DNA from: Ascoidea asiatica
Taxonomy: Eukaryota; Ascomycota; Saccharomycetes; Ascoideales; Ascoideaceae
Direction: 5' to 3'
Length of the DNA stretch: 64,000 bases
Assembly: GCA_001600695.1 (NCBI GenBank)
Contig: BCKQ01000004.1
Location: forward strand, 1,222,255 to 1,286,254
Shown here: piece by piece, positions 1-9,851 of the stretch
Position numbering within the stretch: position 1 is the first letter of the stretch
How the letters are laid out: each line of letters opens with the position of its first letter
Position numbers and translations under genes: made by a program
The notes under the pieces: generated by a model
Told to the model about the DNA's origin: nothing
Seen by the model: only the letters and a program-made list of their open reading frames with translations
Databases searched by the model: none

Positions 1-1
1 C

Positions 2-652
2 ATTAATGATCATAATATATTCAACAACAATAATATTAATAACTTCAATAATCCTAATAATAGTTTTCCAAATATGATATCCAATTATAAATATAGTCAA
101 GAATCTAGTATAAGACAAAATTATAGCACTACTAATAATAATGACGAAACAAATAGTAATGGATCAGAGAGTTCTAAATTAACATCACCACCAAGTATAT
201 TTAGTAATAATGGATTAATTATTAGAAATAATGAAGGATATAATGAAGAATATACTTATAATAAAACTAATATTATTACTCCAAATTCTGTTGATGATAT
301 TTTAAATGATAGTATAGTTAATAATATTAATATGACTTTGAATAGAAACTTAAATAATAGAAGTTCAATTGGAAGTGGTAGTGATATTACTGATACTAGT
401 GCAATAATTGACAATGATAATAATAAGGATTATAAAGATAATAATAATAATAAGGACAATAAGGATAATAGGAATGATAATAAACCAGTAAAAAAAACAT
501 TACATCTTAATAAGAAAATTAATAAACCAAAAATAGATAACAATAGTAACAATAACAATAATATTAACAACAATGAACATTCTCAACTTCAATTAAGGAA
601 TAAAGAACTTGAGAAAAAAGAACCATTTAAACTATCATATATTCTTAATTAA
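2..652 (+). CDS. C-terminal end of an Asn-rich protein, partial at window edge
   Basis: The reading frame is open from base 2 to the stop at 650-652, so this is almost certainly the 3' end of a longer gene; the first in-frame ATG (74) lies inside Asn-rich sequence and is unlikely to be the real start. What is visible is low-complexity: Asn, Asp, Ser and Lys runs, a KDNKDN-type repeat near the middle, and a basic stretch (KKTLHLNKKINKPK) before a short ending with a charged EKKEPFKLSYILN tail. No domain is recognisable. Asn-rich tails of this kind are common in yeast transcription factors and RNA-binding proteins, but that is only a general resemblance and I assign no function. Confidence 0.6.
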   Translation: MNDHNIFNNNNINNFNNPNNSFPNMISNYKYSQESSIRQNYSTTNNNDETNSNGSESSKLTSPPSIFSNNGLIIRNNEGYNEEYTYNKTNIITPNSVDDILNDSIVNNINMTLNRNLNNRSSIGSGSDITDTSAIIDNDNNKDYKDNNNNKDNKDNRNDNKPVKKTLHLNKKINKPKIDNNSNNNNNINNNEHSQLQLRNKELEKKEPFKLSYILN

Positions 653-1623
653 AATTCATTTGAAATTTTATGTCTTTTTTGCCCTTTTTTTCACTTTTCA
701 TCATCTTTTCTCTTTCAATTATTCATGGGATTTTATTTCTAGGTGATTATTAAAACCTTTTGTATGCTATTGTTTTTTCTTTTTTTTTTTTCCAATATTT
801 ACTTATATTGTAGATGTTTTTTCTATTTATTAATAATAATTTTTCCAGAGTTTCTTTCTTAAATTCCTTTCGGTATAATTTGAAAAATAATGTGAAAAAG
901 ACTAACTTTTCTTCATTGAAGAAAGTATTTATACCATATTTTTTAAATTATTCTATTCTATATTATATATATCAATTATTTCTTTATTTATTTAGTTATT
1001 TCTTTATTTATTTTATATTTATTTAATCAATTTATTTATTTATTTACTGATTTATTCACTTATTTCAATATTTTGTAGTGAATGTTTTCATTTCCTTCTT
1101 AAAATAAGAGGAACCGTGAAAGTGGTCTCTGCAACGGGATTTTTCTTTCCCAGCGGTAAAAGCTTTGAAGTAAACAAGAGATTCTGCAATAAATTGTCAT
1201 AGAAGCAGAGGAAACAAACAAAAGAGAAGCAGAAGCACCAGAAGCACCAGAAGCACCAGAAAAGAATAGCAGCAACAGTGACACAAAAGAAGCAGTGGAA
1301 GCAACAACAGAAACAGAAGCAGCAACGCAACAGACTCCAATAACGGCAGCTTACGATGTCTTCCTTGGTTTTAGACGCTGAGTTCAATTCTTATTTCTTT
1401 GGGATTTAATAAAGGTTATAATGTGTAGAACTTCTTGAGAAGTGTCAATTCAATTCAATTCAATACTTTTAAGGAAAAGAGTATCAAATATTATAAAGTA
1501 TAAAGAATCAAAGGATAGCTTCATTTCTTATCTTTTATTATTTCAAAGGAATTTTAAGCGCTGATATTTAAAAATTATTTTAAATTACTTTGACTACTTT
1601 AATTTTCAAAAAACGTTATAAAA
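653..1623. other. intergenic region upstream of the GAS-type gene
   Basis: A T-rich 3' region is followed by an A-rich leader. A purine-rich patch at about 1190-1340 is made of GAAGCA/CCAGAA/CAGCAA repeats. Short open frames here (814-1026 plus, 1088-1387 minus) are low-complexity or hydrophobic runs and are not supported as genes. The last 60 bases before 1624 are A+T-rich. Confidence 0.5.
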
Positions 1624-3383
1624 ATGAATAAGTTAGTAATTTTTTTAATATTATCTCAATTAAATTTATTATTTGTAAATGGTTTTATTCATCCAGTTGC
1701 TGTTAAAGGTCGTCATTTTGTTGATACTGTAACTAATGAACCTTTTTTCATAAAAGGTGTTGATTATCAACCTGGTGGTTCATCTGGTGTTAATATTGAA
1801 AAAGATCCATTAAGTGATGCTGATATTTGTACAAGAGATATAATTTTATTTCAAGAATTAGGTATTAATACAATTAGAGTTTATTCTGTTAATCCAGATT
1901 TAAATCATGATAAATGTATGACTTTATTAGCAATTGCAGGAATTTATTTGGTTTTAGATATTAATTCTCCTTTAGAAAGTCAACATTTGAATAGATATGA
2001 ACCATGGACAACATATACTGATTCTTATTTAAATCATGTATTTAAAGTTATTGATCAATTTTCAAGATTTAATAATACTTTAGGTTATTTTGCTGGTAAT
2101 GAAATTATTAATGATAAAATTTCTGCAGAAGCTTCTCCAATTTATATTAAAAGAATTATTCATGATATGAAAGAATATATGATTAAAAATAATTTACGTA
2201 ATGTACCAATTGGTTATTCTGCTGCTGATGATTTATCTTATAGAACTTCATTATCAAAATATCTTGAATGTTCTTTAGATGGTTCAACTGATTATTCTGT
2301 GGATTTTTATGGTGTTAATTCTTATCAATGGTGTGGTAAACAAACTTTTTATACAAGTGGTTATAATATTTTAGTTGATGATTATCAAGATTTTACAAGA
2401 CCTTTATTTTTCTCAGAATATGGTTGTAATGAAGTTAGACCAAGATTATTTGAAGAAACTCAAGCAATTTATTCTTCTGATATGTATAAAGTATTTTGTG
2501 GTGGTTTAGTTTATGAATTTACTCAAGGTGCAAATGATTATGGTTTGGTTGAAATTGATGAATTAACTGGTTCTGTTCAAATTTTAGAAGATTTTTATGC
2601 TTTAAAAGATCAATTTTCAAAAATTCAATTACCAACTTCAAAAGAAGTTTTTTCTAATTTTAATAAAGGTAAACTTGGTGCAAAAAATGTTTTAAATAGT
2701 AATAATAATAATAATAAATTTGAAAATCAATTTAGTAAAACTCCAGATTGTGAATTAAGTTATGATAATTTAAAAGTTGATGTTAAATTACCAATAACTA
2801 TTGCTCAAACTTTAGTTGATTCTGGTGTTAAAGTTAAAAAAGGTAGTTTTGTACCTTTAACAGAAGATGAATTAACAACATCTTATTCAATTTATGGTTT
2901 TGATGGTAAACAATATCCAAAAGATAAATCAATTCAAATTACAACTCATCATCATCCAAAAGAAAATAATCAAAAAGATCTTAATGATATTAATTCTGTT
3001 AATAATAATATTAATAATCAAGTTGAATCTGATAAAATTTCAAATTCTCAGCCAACAAAAAAAAAGTCTCGTGGACCTTTTAGTTTTTTATTCAAAAATT
3101 CAGGTAAGTCTTAACTTGCCTTGCTTTCCTTATATATGAATAATATTAATATTGAAATTTAATCAATCAATCAATTAATTAATTTTTCATTATATAAAAT
3201 AAATTATTAAATAAAACTTACTAACAAGTTTTTTTTTTCTTTCTTTCTTTCATTTTGATTTTTAATTCTATTTTGGATTTATAATTAGGTGATAGTATTT
3301 CTGGCAAAAAAAATATGAAAATGTATTTTATAAAAATTATTGATTTTTATTTCCTAATTTTTGGATTTTTAACAATTTTTTGA
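1624..3383 (+). CDS. GH72 1,3-beta-glucanosyltransferase, GPI-anchored; join(1624..3103,3289..3383)
   Basis: Cell-wall enzyme that cuts and re-joins beta-1,3-glucan chains at the plasma membrane. The 524-residue spliced product has a signal peptide (about 1-20), a GH72 catalytic domain (about 22-330) and both expected catalytic glutamates: E160 in GNEIIND and E265 in FFSEYGCNE. It lacks the Cys-rich X8/CBM43 module, so it belongs with the Gas3/Gas4/Gas5 group rather than Gas1. A region of about 150 residues follows, then a Ser/Asn/Lys-rich stem. The unspliced frame stops at 3112-3114 (496 aa) with no hydrophobic tail. A consensus intron (3104-3288) removes that stop and adds a tail ending in a hydrophobic segment (FYFLIFGFLTIF), giving a GPI-attachment signal with a small-residue omega region near 492-498. 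The family call is firm; which paralogue it is remains open. Confidence 0.92.
3104..3288 (+). other. spliceosomal intron in the GAS-type gene
   Basis: 185 nt. The 5' splice site is GTAAGT (3104-3109), the branch box is a perfect TACTAAC (3219-3225), then a pyrimidine-rich tract (3230-3251), and the first usable AG is ATAATTAG ending at 3288. Splicing joins phase 1 codon pieces G|GT (Gly) and opens a 31-codon second reading segment to TGA at 3381-3383. An introns this close to the 3' end of a yeast gene is unusual. Confidence 0.88.
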
Positions 3384-4359
3384 ATATTTTATTTATTTCT
3401 TTCACTGATCTTTAGATAAAATAATTTATTTCTCCCTCTTTTTTTATCTATTTATGTATTTAGCTATTAATTATTTTATTTAACTACTTATTCATAATTC
3501 GTTCTATCGTAGTATTTTACCCTAATAATTATAAAAAAAGGTTACCCTTTTGGCAAATCTGTCAAATTTTGAATATAAAACCCATTGAAAAGAATATTAA
3601 AAGTATTTCTCTTTCATTATATATTTAATAATAACTATATTATATCAATTAGTAATAACAATATCTTTTTGGAATTACATCAGTTAACAGTATGTTTCTA
3701 GATATTATCTTAATCATATTTCAACTGAATTGTTATTTCAATTTTACACCAGGCTTATAACTGGATGACTAGTGGTTTAATTCTGTCCCTTATTGTCTTT
3801 TAAGTGTCTGGAAAATTAAATTAAATAGAGACGAATCTTACACGATATCTGTGCTTGATAATAATCTTTAGATTTTAATCATAATAAACTTGAATCGTTT
3901 ACTTCTCTTTTACATTTTTATTCTACATTTTGATCCAAATTTTATTTATTTTTGTTACTCTTTTATTAAAGTAGTTTATCATCTATTCGTTATTTTCCTT
4001 ATTGTTTGAAATTCCCTTCTTTTAATGAGATTATTAGAAATTAATATTATCTGCAAACGGTTTTATACCCGTGCTTTCTTTGCTTGTCGCCCCTTGAAAA
4101 CAAAACATTTTACCCACTTCTACTTTTCAGAGAATGAAACCCCATTGAAATTTAACCGATCAAAGTGTATTTGAATAAATAAATTGATTGACTCTATCTA
4201 AATTTTATTGAATTTAATCATTTAAACTGTTAAGACAAAGTTTCTTATAAAACATCCATCATTTATAATCAGACCAGTAGTTACTTTATATTCGCATTCA
4301 ATCATATATCAATTTCAAAAGAACTAAATCAATTGATCCATTGTATTAAAAACAAAATA
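3384..4359. other. intergenic region upstream of the TTI1-like gene
   Basis: A+T-rich. A TTACCC element sits at 3542-3547, and TACCCGT (near 4075) and TTACCCA (near 4109) lie 250-290 bases before the TTI1-like start; these resemble Reb1-type sites. No coding sequence or RNA gene recognised. Confidence 0.45.
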
Positions 4360-7300
4360 ATGAATGGAGAATTAATTTCTCTTAATCGAAATATCAATAA
4401 TTCTATTAACGACAATGACAAAAATAATAAATTCAAAATCACTTCGAATATGAGTGAAGATAATCGCAATTATGAAGTTCAAAGAAAACCATTAGATGAA
4501 ATAAATAAATTCAAATTAATTAAAAATCATCAATTCAAATTCATAAAACCATATTGTATAAATTTATCAAAATTAACAATTCAAAAACCTGAAAATTACT
4601 TTAAAAATTCTTTGAATATTTCAAATTCATTAAATGAATTAAATTTAGCTTTAATCAATCTTAAAAATGAAAACTATTCTAATAAAATCATTGATGAGTC
4701 TCATAATAAAAATATTTTGAATATAAATGATTTTATCAAAGGATTCAGCGATATAAATTTAAATGAAAATCAAATAAATGATGAACTTTCATTCAAATTG
4801 TTTTTAGATCCAAATTATATATTCTTACCAATAAAGTTTCTCTTACATCAACAGCCGAAATTATCTGATACCCAACTTGAAAAAATATTAAATATTCTAG
4901 AATTTTTATTTCTTTATTCAATTTGGTCAACTTATACTCCAGAATCAATTTCTGAATCAAGTAAATTTTCAAATAAAGATTCAAATGATATCAATTTTTT
5001 CCCATTAATTATATACTTAACTTTTGATGCCATCAAAAATAATGAAGTTATTCAATATTCCGGTATAAAATGTTTATTTGGTCTTTTTAATTCGATTAAC
5101 AATTATGAAATTTCATTATCTAAAAAACAAATAGAAAATAATTCTAATGAAAATATTATTGAAAACTCTGATTTATATTTCATTAATGTTAATAATAATC
5201 AAAACTTAATCCCCTTATCTAATTTAATCTTTAATTTATTAAATATAATAAAAGATGATGTTAAAAATGTTGATTTACAATTAATTTCATTAGATCTATT
5301 AAAATATCTTTATAAATATACTTTTCATCCAAATATTCAAAATAATAATAATACAAATGAAAATTTATTAATGAAAATCTTACCAGGAAATCTTTCAATT
5401 TTAAATAAAATCTTATCAAGTAAAAACTTCAATCTATATAATTCAAAAATTATTATAAACTCTTTAGATTTATTTCAATTATTATTAAACAACTCTTTTA
5501 TAAATCTTGATTCAGAAACTAATCTTAAATTTGTGTTTGATCAAATTATAACAATAATAAAAAATTTCTCAGAAGTTTTAAAAACTTCGAAAAATTTTAA
5601 AATTCATTTAAATCTTTTACTATTTTTTGATAATATTTTAAACCTCTTATTAAAAAACTCAGCTTTCACAAAAGATTTAATTCAATTAATTATTTCAATA
5701 ACTATCTATATAATTTCAACTGAACAGTTTTCAAATGATATCTCAATTGAGATGGAAAAGAAAATTAAAACTATTGGTAATGAAATTATAGTGAAAGTCT
5801 TAAATTCCAACAATAATTATGTTTTGAATACTTTTCAATTTCAAGTTTCAAGTTTAACAGATATTTTACATTCTTCAGATCAAGATAAAATTAAAAATTC
5901 TTTAAATTCTTTATCTTTTTTCATTGACATTACTCCAACTTTATTAAATAATAAAAAATTTAACCTAAACAATAAGTTCATAATTCCACATACTGATATT
6001 CTTCAATTAGTGGAAAATAGTAAAAATAATAATACAAAAGAAATTAAAAAAATATTAAATACAAGTAAAGATATTCAAGTATTCAAGCAGGACTTTAATG
6101 CTTCTATTTCTAATATACTTGATATAATAAGTAATGAAATATCAAATTTAATAATATCTCATGAAAATAATTCAAAAAGAAATGAATCAAAAGTAAAAGT
6201 AGTCAATTCCTCTTATTATGGATCAGATTTACTTTTAATTTCAAAACAAACTTTATCTGCTTCTGAATCAACAAAGGAGTATGAAAATGAAAATAATCAA
6301 TTAAAAATCGCTTTTAATCAAAAACTAATTGAATTAAGTGAAGAAATACCGAATTTGTTCAGTTTCACTTATGATAAAAATGCTGAAGCATCAGTAACAA
6401 ATTTACTAGAGTCAATTGGTGCATCTGAATTGGGAATTGAATCAGCTAATAATTTGTTGTTAACAATTGGTAATTCTCCATTGAATAAATCGGTTTCTTT
6501 ATGGATATTAAATTATTTAATTCAAGGAGCATTGAAAACTTTTCCAGAAAAATCCAATTTTGAAACTGAGTTTGATAATGATATTTCAAGGGAAATCAAA
6601 GAAATCAAAAATGATAAAAGTTTCAATGATTTATTTGATGAATTTATTGATACCAGTGATTTAGTGGATTCTTCAAATAATAATAATAGTTATAATACTA
6701 TAGCTTTTTTTGAAGAAAATAAAAGAGAAAAATGGGGTGAAATAGTTTTACAAGTTTTGGAAATAAATAAAGATTTATTTGAAGAAATTTCAACTTTAGA
6801 ACCATCTTCTGAACTTGAATTCATAAGCTCTATATCTTTAGATACTATTTTAACTGCATGTGAATTTTTGGGTGAAGCATTTCAATTAGAATTGCTTGAA
6901 AATCTTTTCCCAGTGATTGATGGATTAGCTTCAACATCTGAGATTATTAGAAATCATGCACAAAGAGCAGCTTTAATAATTTCCAAGACATGTTATAATT
7001 ATTCTATTCATGATTTAATTTTTAATAATTGTGATTATTTATTGGATGCTGTAAGTATAAGATTAACTGCTTCAACTATAACTCCTAGAACCGCAGCAAT
7101 ATTAATGGTTTTAATAAAAATTGGTGGAATTGAATTATTACCTTTATTAGATGATGTAATAAATGCAGTTTTTGTTTTATTAGATTTTTATCATGGATAT
7201 TCAATTTTATGTCAAGGATTTTTTATTGCATTTGAAGCTATACTTGATGAAATATATAAAGCATATTTAAAAACATACGATTTTGAATTATATTTTTCAA

Positions 7301-8229
7301 AACTTAATGATGAAGTAAATGAATTAACAAAACCATGGGGAATGAAAAATATTAATCAAGTTTTAGAATTGGTTAAAGATCAAAAATTAATTCCAAATTA
7401 TGATGATTTAAATAAGAAAATGAAAAAATATGGAAAAAATAATTTCAATAAGCCAGTTAGTAAAATTGAAGAGTTAAGTAATAGTGAAGGTGACAGTGAT
7501 GATGACAGCGATGATGAAAGTGATGATGAGGATAAAAAAAATCATAATATCAAGGATGACGAGAACAAATACGAAGGCGATGTTGATAATAAAAATGATA
7601 AAAATGATGAAGAAGAATGGGAATCACCAATACCGAAACAATTATATTTATTAGTTCAACAAATATGCTCATATAGTTCAAGATTATTTCATCATCCATC
7701 AATTCGATTAAGAGTTCAAATTTTAAGAATATTAAATAATATAATTCCAATATTATCCACAGAAAGAAAAGAATTATTACCAGTATTGGCAAATATATGG
7801 GAATTAGTTTTATCATCATGTTTAGAAAAAGATTTAAGAATTAGAATAAATGGATTAAATTTAGCACAAACAATGTTTAAATTTGGAGGTACATTTATGA
7901 GTTTACAATATTTAAAATTTTGGGAAAATTTAAGTAAGAATTTATTAATTTCAAAAAAAACAAAAATTAATGAAATTAAACAAGATAAATCAGATCCTGT
8001 ATTTAAAAGAGCAATAATTTTACCAGGTATTGATATGAAATGTCATGAGATTTTAATTGAAACATTATTAATTGGATTAAAAAGTAGTGGAGTTTCATTA
8101 AATAATAAAATTATTGAAGAAATTGTATTTTATACATCAAGATTTATAAAAATTGAAGATATTGAGAATAAATATGGAGAATTTTCAGATATTGCATGGT
8201 ATATGAAAACAGAAGAATTTAATAAATAA
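4360..8229 (+). CDS. TTI1: TTI1-like HEAT-repeat subunit of the TTT (Tel2-Tti1-Tti2) complex
   Basis: The TTT complex stabilises the PI3K-like kinases (TOR, Tel1/ATM, Mec1/ATR, Tra1) together with Hsp90 and R2TP. The 1289-residue protein is alpha-helical throughout, as expected for HEAT repeats. The diagnostic part is about residues 860-980: a HAQRAALIISKTC helix, then NNCDYLLDAVSIRL and LPLLDDVINAVFVLLDFYHGY, which match the conserved Tti1 C-terminal half in order and spacing. An acidic loop near residues 1040-1065 carries three DSDD/ESDD-like motifs. The frame extends upstream to a TTG at 4333; I use the first ATG (4360), though the ATG at 4450 is also plausible. It is somewhat longer than the approximately 1040-residue S. 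cerevisiae protein because of Asn-rich insertions. Confidence 0.78.
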   Translation: MNGELISLNRNINNSINDNDKNNKFKITSNMSEDNRNYEVQRKPLDEINKFKLIKNHQFKFIKPYCINLSKLTIQKPENYFKNSLNISNSLNELNLALINLKNENYSNKIIDESHNKNILNINDFIKGFSDINLNENQINDELSFKLFLDPNYIFLPIKFLLHQQPKLSDTQLEKILNILEFLFLYSIWSTYTPESISESSKFSNKDSNDINFFPLIIYLTFDAIKNNEVIQYSGIKCLFGLFNSINNYEISLSKKQIENNSNENIIENSDLYFINVNNNQNLIPLSNLIFNLLNIIKDDVKNVDLQLISLDLLKYLYKYTFHPNIQNNNNTNENLLMKILPGNLSILNKILSSKNFNLYNSKIIINSLDLFQLLLNNSFINLDSETNLKFVFDQIITIIKNFSEVLKTSKNFKIHLNLLLFFDNILNLLLKNSAFTKDLIQLIISITIYIISTEQFSNDISIEMEKKIKTIGNEIIVKVLNSNNNYVLNTFQFQVSSLTDILHSSDQDKIKNSLNSLSFFIDITPTLLNNKKFNLNNKFIIPHTDILQLVENSKNNNTKEIKKILNTSKDIQVFKQDFNASISNILDIISNEISNLIISHENNSKRNESKVKVVNSSYYGSDLLLISKQTLSASESTKEYENENNQLKIAFNQKLIELSEEIPNLFSFTYDKNAEASVTNLLESIGASELGIESANNLLLTIGNSPLNKSVSLWILNYLIQGALKTFPEKSNFETEFDNDISREIKEIKNDKSFNDLFDEFIDTSDLVDSSNNNNSYNTIAFFEENKREKWGEIVLQVLEINKDLFEEISTLEPSSELEFISSISLDTILTACEFLGEAFQLELLENLFPVIDGLASTSEIIRNHAQRAALIISKTCYNYSIHDLIFNNCDYLLDAVSIRLTASTITPRTAAILMVLIKIGGIELLPLLDDVINAVFVLLDFYHGYSILCQGFFIAFEAILDEIYKAYLKTYDFELYFSKLNDEVNELTKPWGMKNINQVLELVKDQKLIPNYDDLNKKMKKYGKNNFNKPVSKIEELSNSEGDSDDDSDDESDDEDKKNHNIKDDENKYEGDVDNKNDKNDEEEWESPIPKQLYLLVQQICSYSSRLFHHPSIRLRVQILRILNNIIPILSTERKELLPVLANIWELVLSSCLEKDLRIRINGLNLAQTMFKFGGTFMSLQYLKFWENLSKNLLISKKTKINEIKQDKSDPVFKRAIILPGIDMKCHEILIETLLIGLKSSGVSLNNKIIEEIVFYTSRFIKIEDIENKYGEFSDIAWYMKTEEFNK

Positions 8230-8280
8230 GATCAATAATATAAATTTATTATATATTTATAAGTATTTATAATTGAATAA

Positions 8281-8345
8281 GTAAATAATTAAATGATTAA
8301 ATAATTAAATAATTAAACAATTAAATAATTAAATAATTAAATGAA
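8281..8345. repeat. ATTAAATA short tandem repeat
   Basis: About eight imperfect copies of an AATTAAAT unit fill the 190-bp convergent gap between the TTI1-like gene and RPL5. It probably has no role beyond A+T-rich 3' sequence where the two transcripts end. Confidence 0.7.
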
Positions 8346-8418
8346 ATAGATAAAAAAATTATATTAAAAGATCTTAAATTGAATAAAATTAAAGAAAATT
8401 TTAAGATTAACATTAAAT

Positions 8419-9318
8419 TTAATGAGAAGCTTTGAAATCTGCAATTTTTTTCTCAATTCTTTCTTGTCTTTGTTCTTTTGTAAGTTTAACATCTCTGTAT
8501 TTTTTAGATTCAGCAGCATATTCAGCTTTTGTATGTTTTTTAACAGTTGGTTTAAAAACAGGATTTTCTCTAATTGCAGCATGAGCATCAGCATAAATAT
8601 CTTCAATTGCATCAGCATCAATATCATCAGCAATATAATTTTTAAAGATTTGTCTATATCTTTCTTCATCATCATCAGCTAATTCTTCCATATATTCAGA
8701 AATATGACCACCATAAATATATTTTCTTAAAGTTTCAGCATCTAATTCTTCAGCTTCAAAATCCCAACCTGGGAATCTATTTTCAGAATGAGGAATGTAT
8801 AAACCACCATCAGAAGCACCTTTTAAACAACCAAAGATTTTTGCACCAGTTGTAGTTCTTTGTAAACCAATATCTAAGAAAACTTTAAATGGTCTTGGAC
8901 CATCTTCAACAGCTTGAGTTAATTCATATTCACCTTCAACTTCTTCAACACCAGGATAAGTTTCATCTAAACCTAATTTAGTTAAAGCTCTTCTTGCGAC
9001 TAATAAACCAGTTGCATAAGCAGCAGACCAATTTGTTAAACCATATTTAATACCATATTTTGGTAATTCATGAGAATAAGCAGCACATAAAACAATATCA
9101 CCAGTAATTAAAGAAGAAATAATTTGACAAATAATATCTTTTTTTGTAAATCTTACAACTAATCTATATTTTGGAGTATTATATTTTGCTTTATGTTGAG
9201 TAACTAATCTCTTTCTTTGATAATAATCAGTTTTACCTTCTCTTCTTCTACGAAATGGAGTTTGAAATCTTGAATAATATGGAGAGCTTTTAACAGCTGT
9301 ACTTTTATCGAAAGCCAT
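8419..9318 (-). CDS. RPL5: 60S ribosomal protein L5 (uL18)
   Basis: Binds 5S rRNA and, with L11, forms the central protuberance of the large ribosomal subunit. The 299-residue product aligns end to end with the yeast family (S. cerevisiae 297 aa). Visible signatures are the N-terminal SSPYYSRFQTPFRRRREGKTDYYQ block cut into its parts (FQTPFRRRREGKTDYY), HKAKYNTPKYRLVVRFTKKD, GLTNWSAAYATGLLVARR, GLDETYPGVEEVEGEYE, and SDGGLYIPHSENRFPGWD, followed by the acidic/basic C-terminal helix. The start is the only ATG fitting the family N terminus (MAFDKS). No intron is needed. Its promoter lies to the right (9319 to about 9900) and holds repeated CATGTGA-type sites. Confidence 0.98.
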   Translation of the reverse strand: MAFDKSTAVKSSPYYSRFQTPFRRRREGKTDYYQRKRLVTQHKAKYNTPKYRLVVRFTKKDIICQIISSLITGDIVLCAAYSHELPKYGIKYGLTNWSAAYATGLLVARRALTKLGLDETYPGVEEVEGEYELTQAVEDGPRPFKVFLDIGLQRTTTGAKIFGCLKGASDGGLYIPHSENRFPGWDFEAEELDAETLRKYIYGGHISEYMEELADDDEERYRQIFKNYIADDIDADAIEDIYADAHAAIRENPVFKPTVKKHTKAEYAAESKKYRDVKLTKEQRQERIEKKIADFKASH

Positions 9319-9560
9319 TTTTTGATTATGATTAGATCAGATAATTAATTATTAATTAATGGTTTAAAAGATTACTCTTTAATTTTTTTATCTTTATTTT
9401 TATTGTTTAAATCTTACTAACGTTACAGTACTGACTTTGATTTAAAATTTTAAAAGATTTATGAATTATGAATTCAATAATTGATTATTTAAAATTTTGA
9501 TGATGAAAAATTGAAATTATTATTGAAAATTGAATAAACCTGAAAAATTAAAGGGAGTAA

Positions 9561-9851
9561 GTCATGTGATATGTATATTTTAGTAATAGTTAAGAGTTTT
9601 AATAATGAAGCTCTCGTTAAAATGTGCTTAAAGTATTGTTTTGCGTTGTTTTTGATAATTTACTAAGGTTTTATGGTGATGGAATTCAAAATAAACACAT
9701 AATTGAGGTTTTGCGTTGCGTTGATGATTAAAATTAACAAAAAATTGACAAACTTCAAGAAAAATAAGAAGTCATGTGATATACTTTTGATTTTTGAGAC
9801 CGCATTTTGTTTAAAATATAATATTAATAGCCCTATGTATTTACATGTGAC
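9561..9851. promoter_or_regulatory. RPL5 promoter: repeated Cbf1-type and one Tbf1-like element
   Basis: GTCATGTGAT occurs twice, at 9561-9570 and 9771-9780, and a third CATGTGAC lies at 9844-9851; read on the RPL5 strand each fits RTCACRTG (the Cbf1/CDEI consensus). AGCCCTAT at 9829-9836 resembles a Tbf1 RCCCTAA site. Cbf1 and Tbf1 control ribosomal protein genes in several non-Saccharomyces yeasts, so this fits RPL5. Binding is inferred, not shown. Confidence 0.5.

Noticed and set aside
814-1026. 70-codon hydrophobic frame
   Set aside because: Phe/Tyr/Ile-rich translation of T-rich 3' sequence; no family character or leader.
1088-1387. Overlapping minus-strand Cys/Phe-rich frames
   Set aside because: Direct result of CTTCTG/TGGTGC repeat DNA; composition follows the repeat.
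9415-9421. TACTAAC on the plus strand near RPL5
   Set aside because: RPL5 is on the minus strand and no plus-strand exon or 5' splice site fits.
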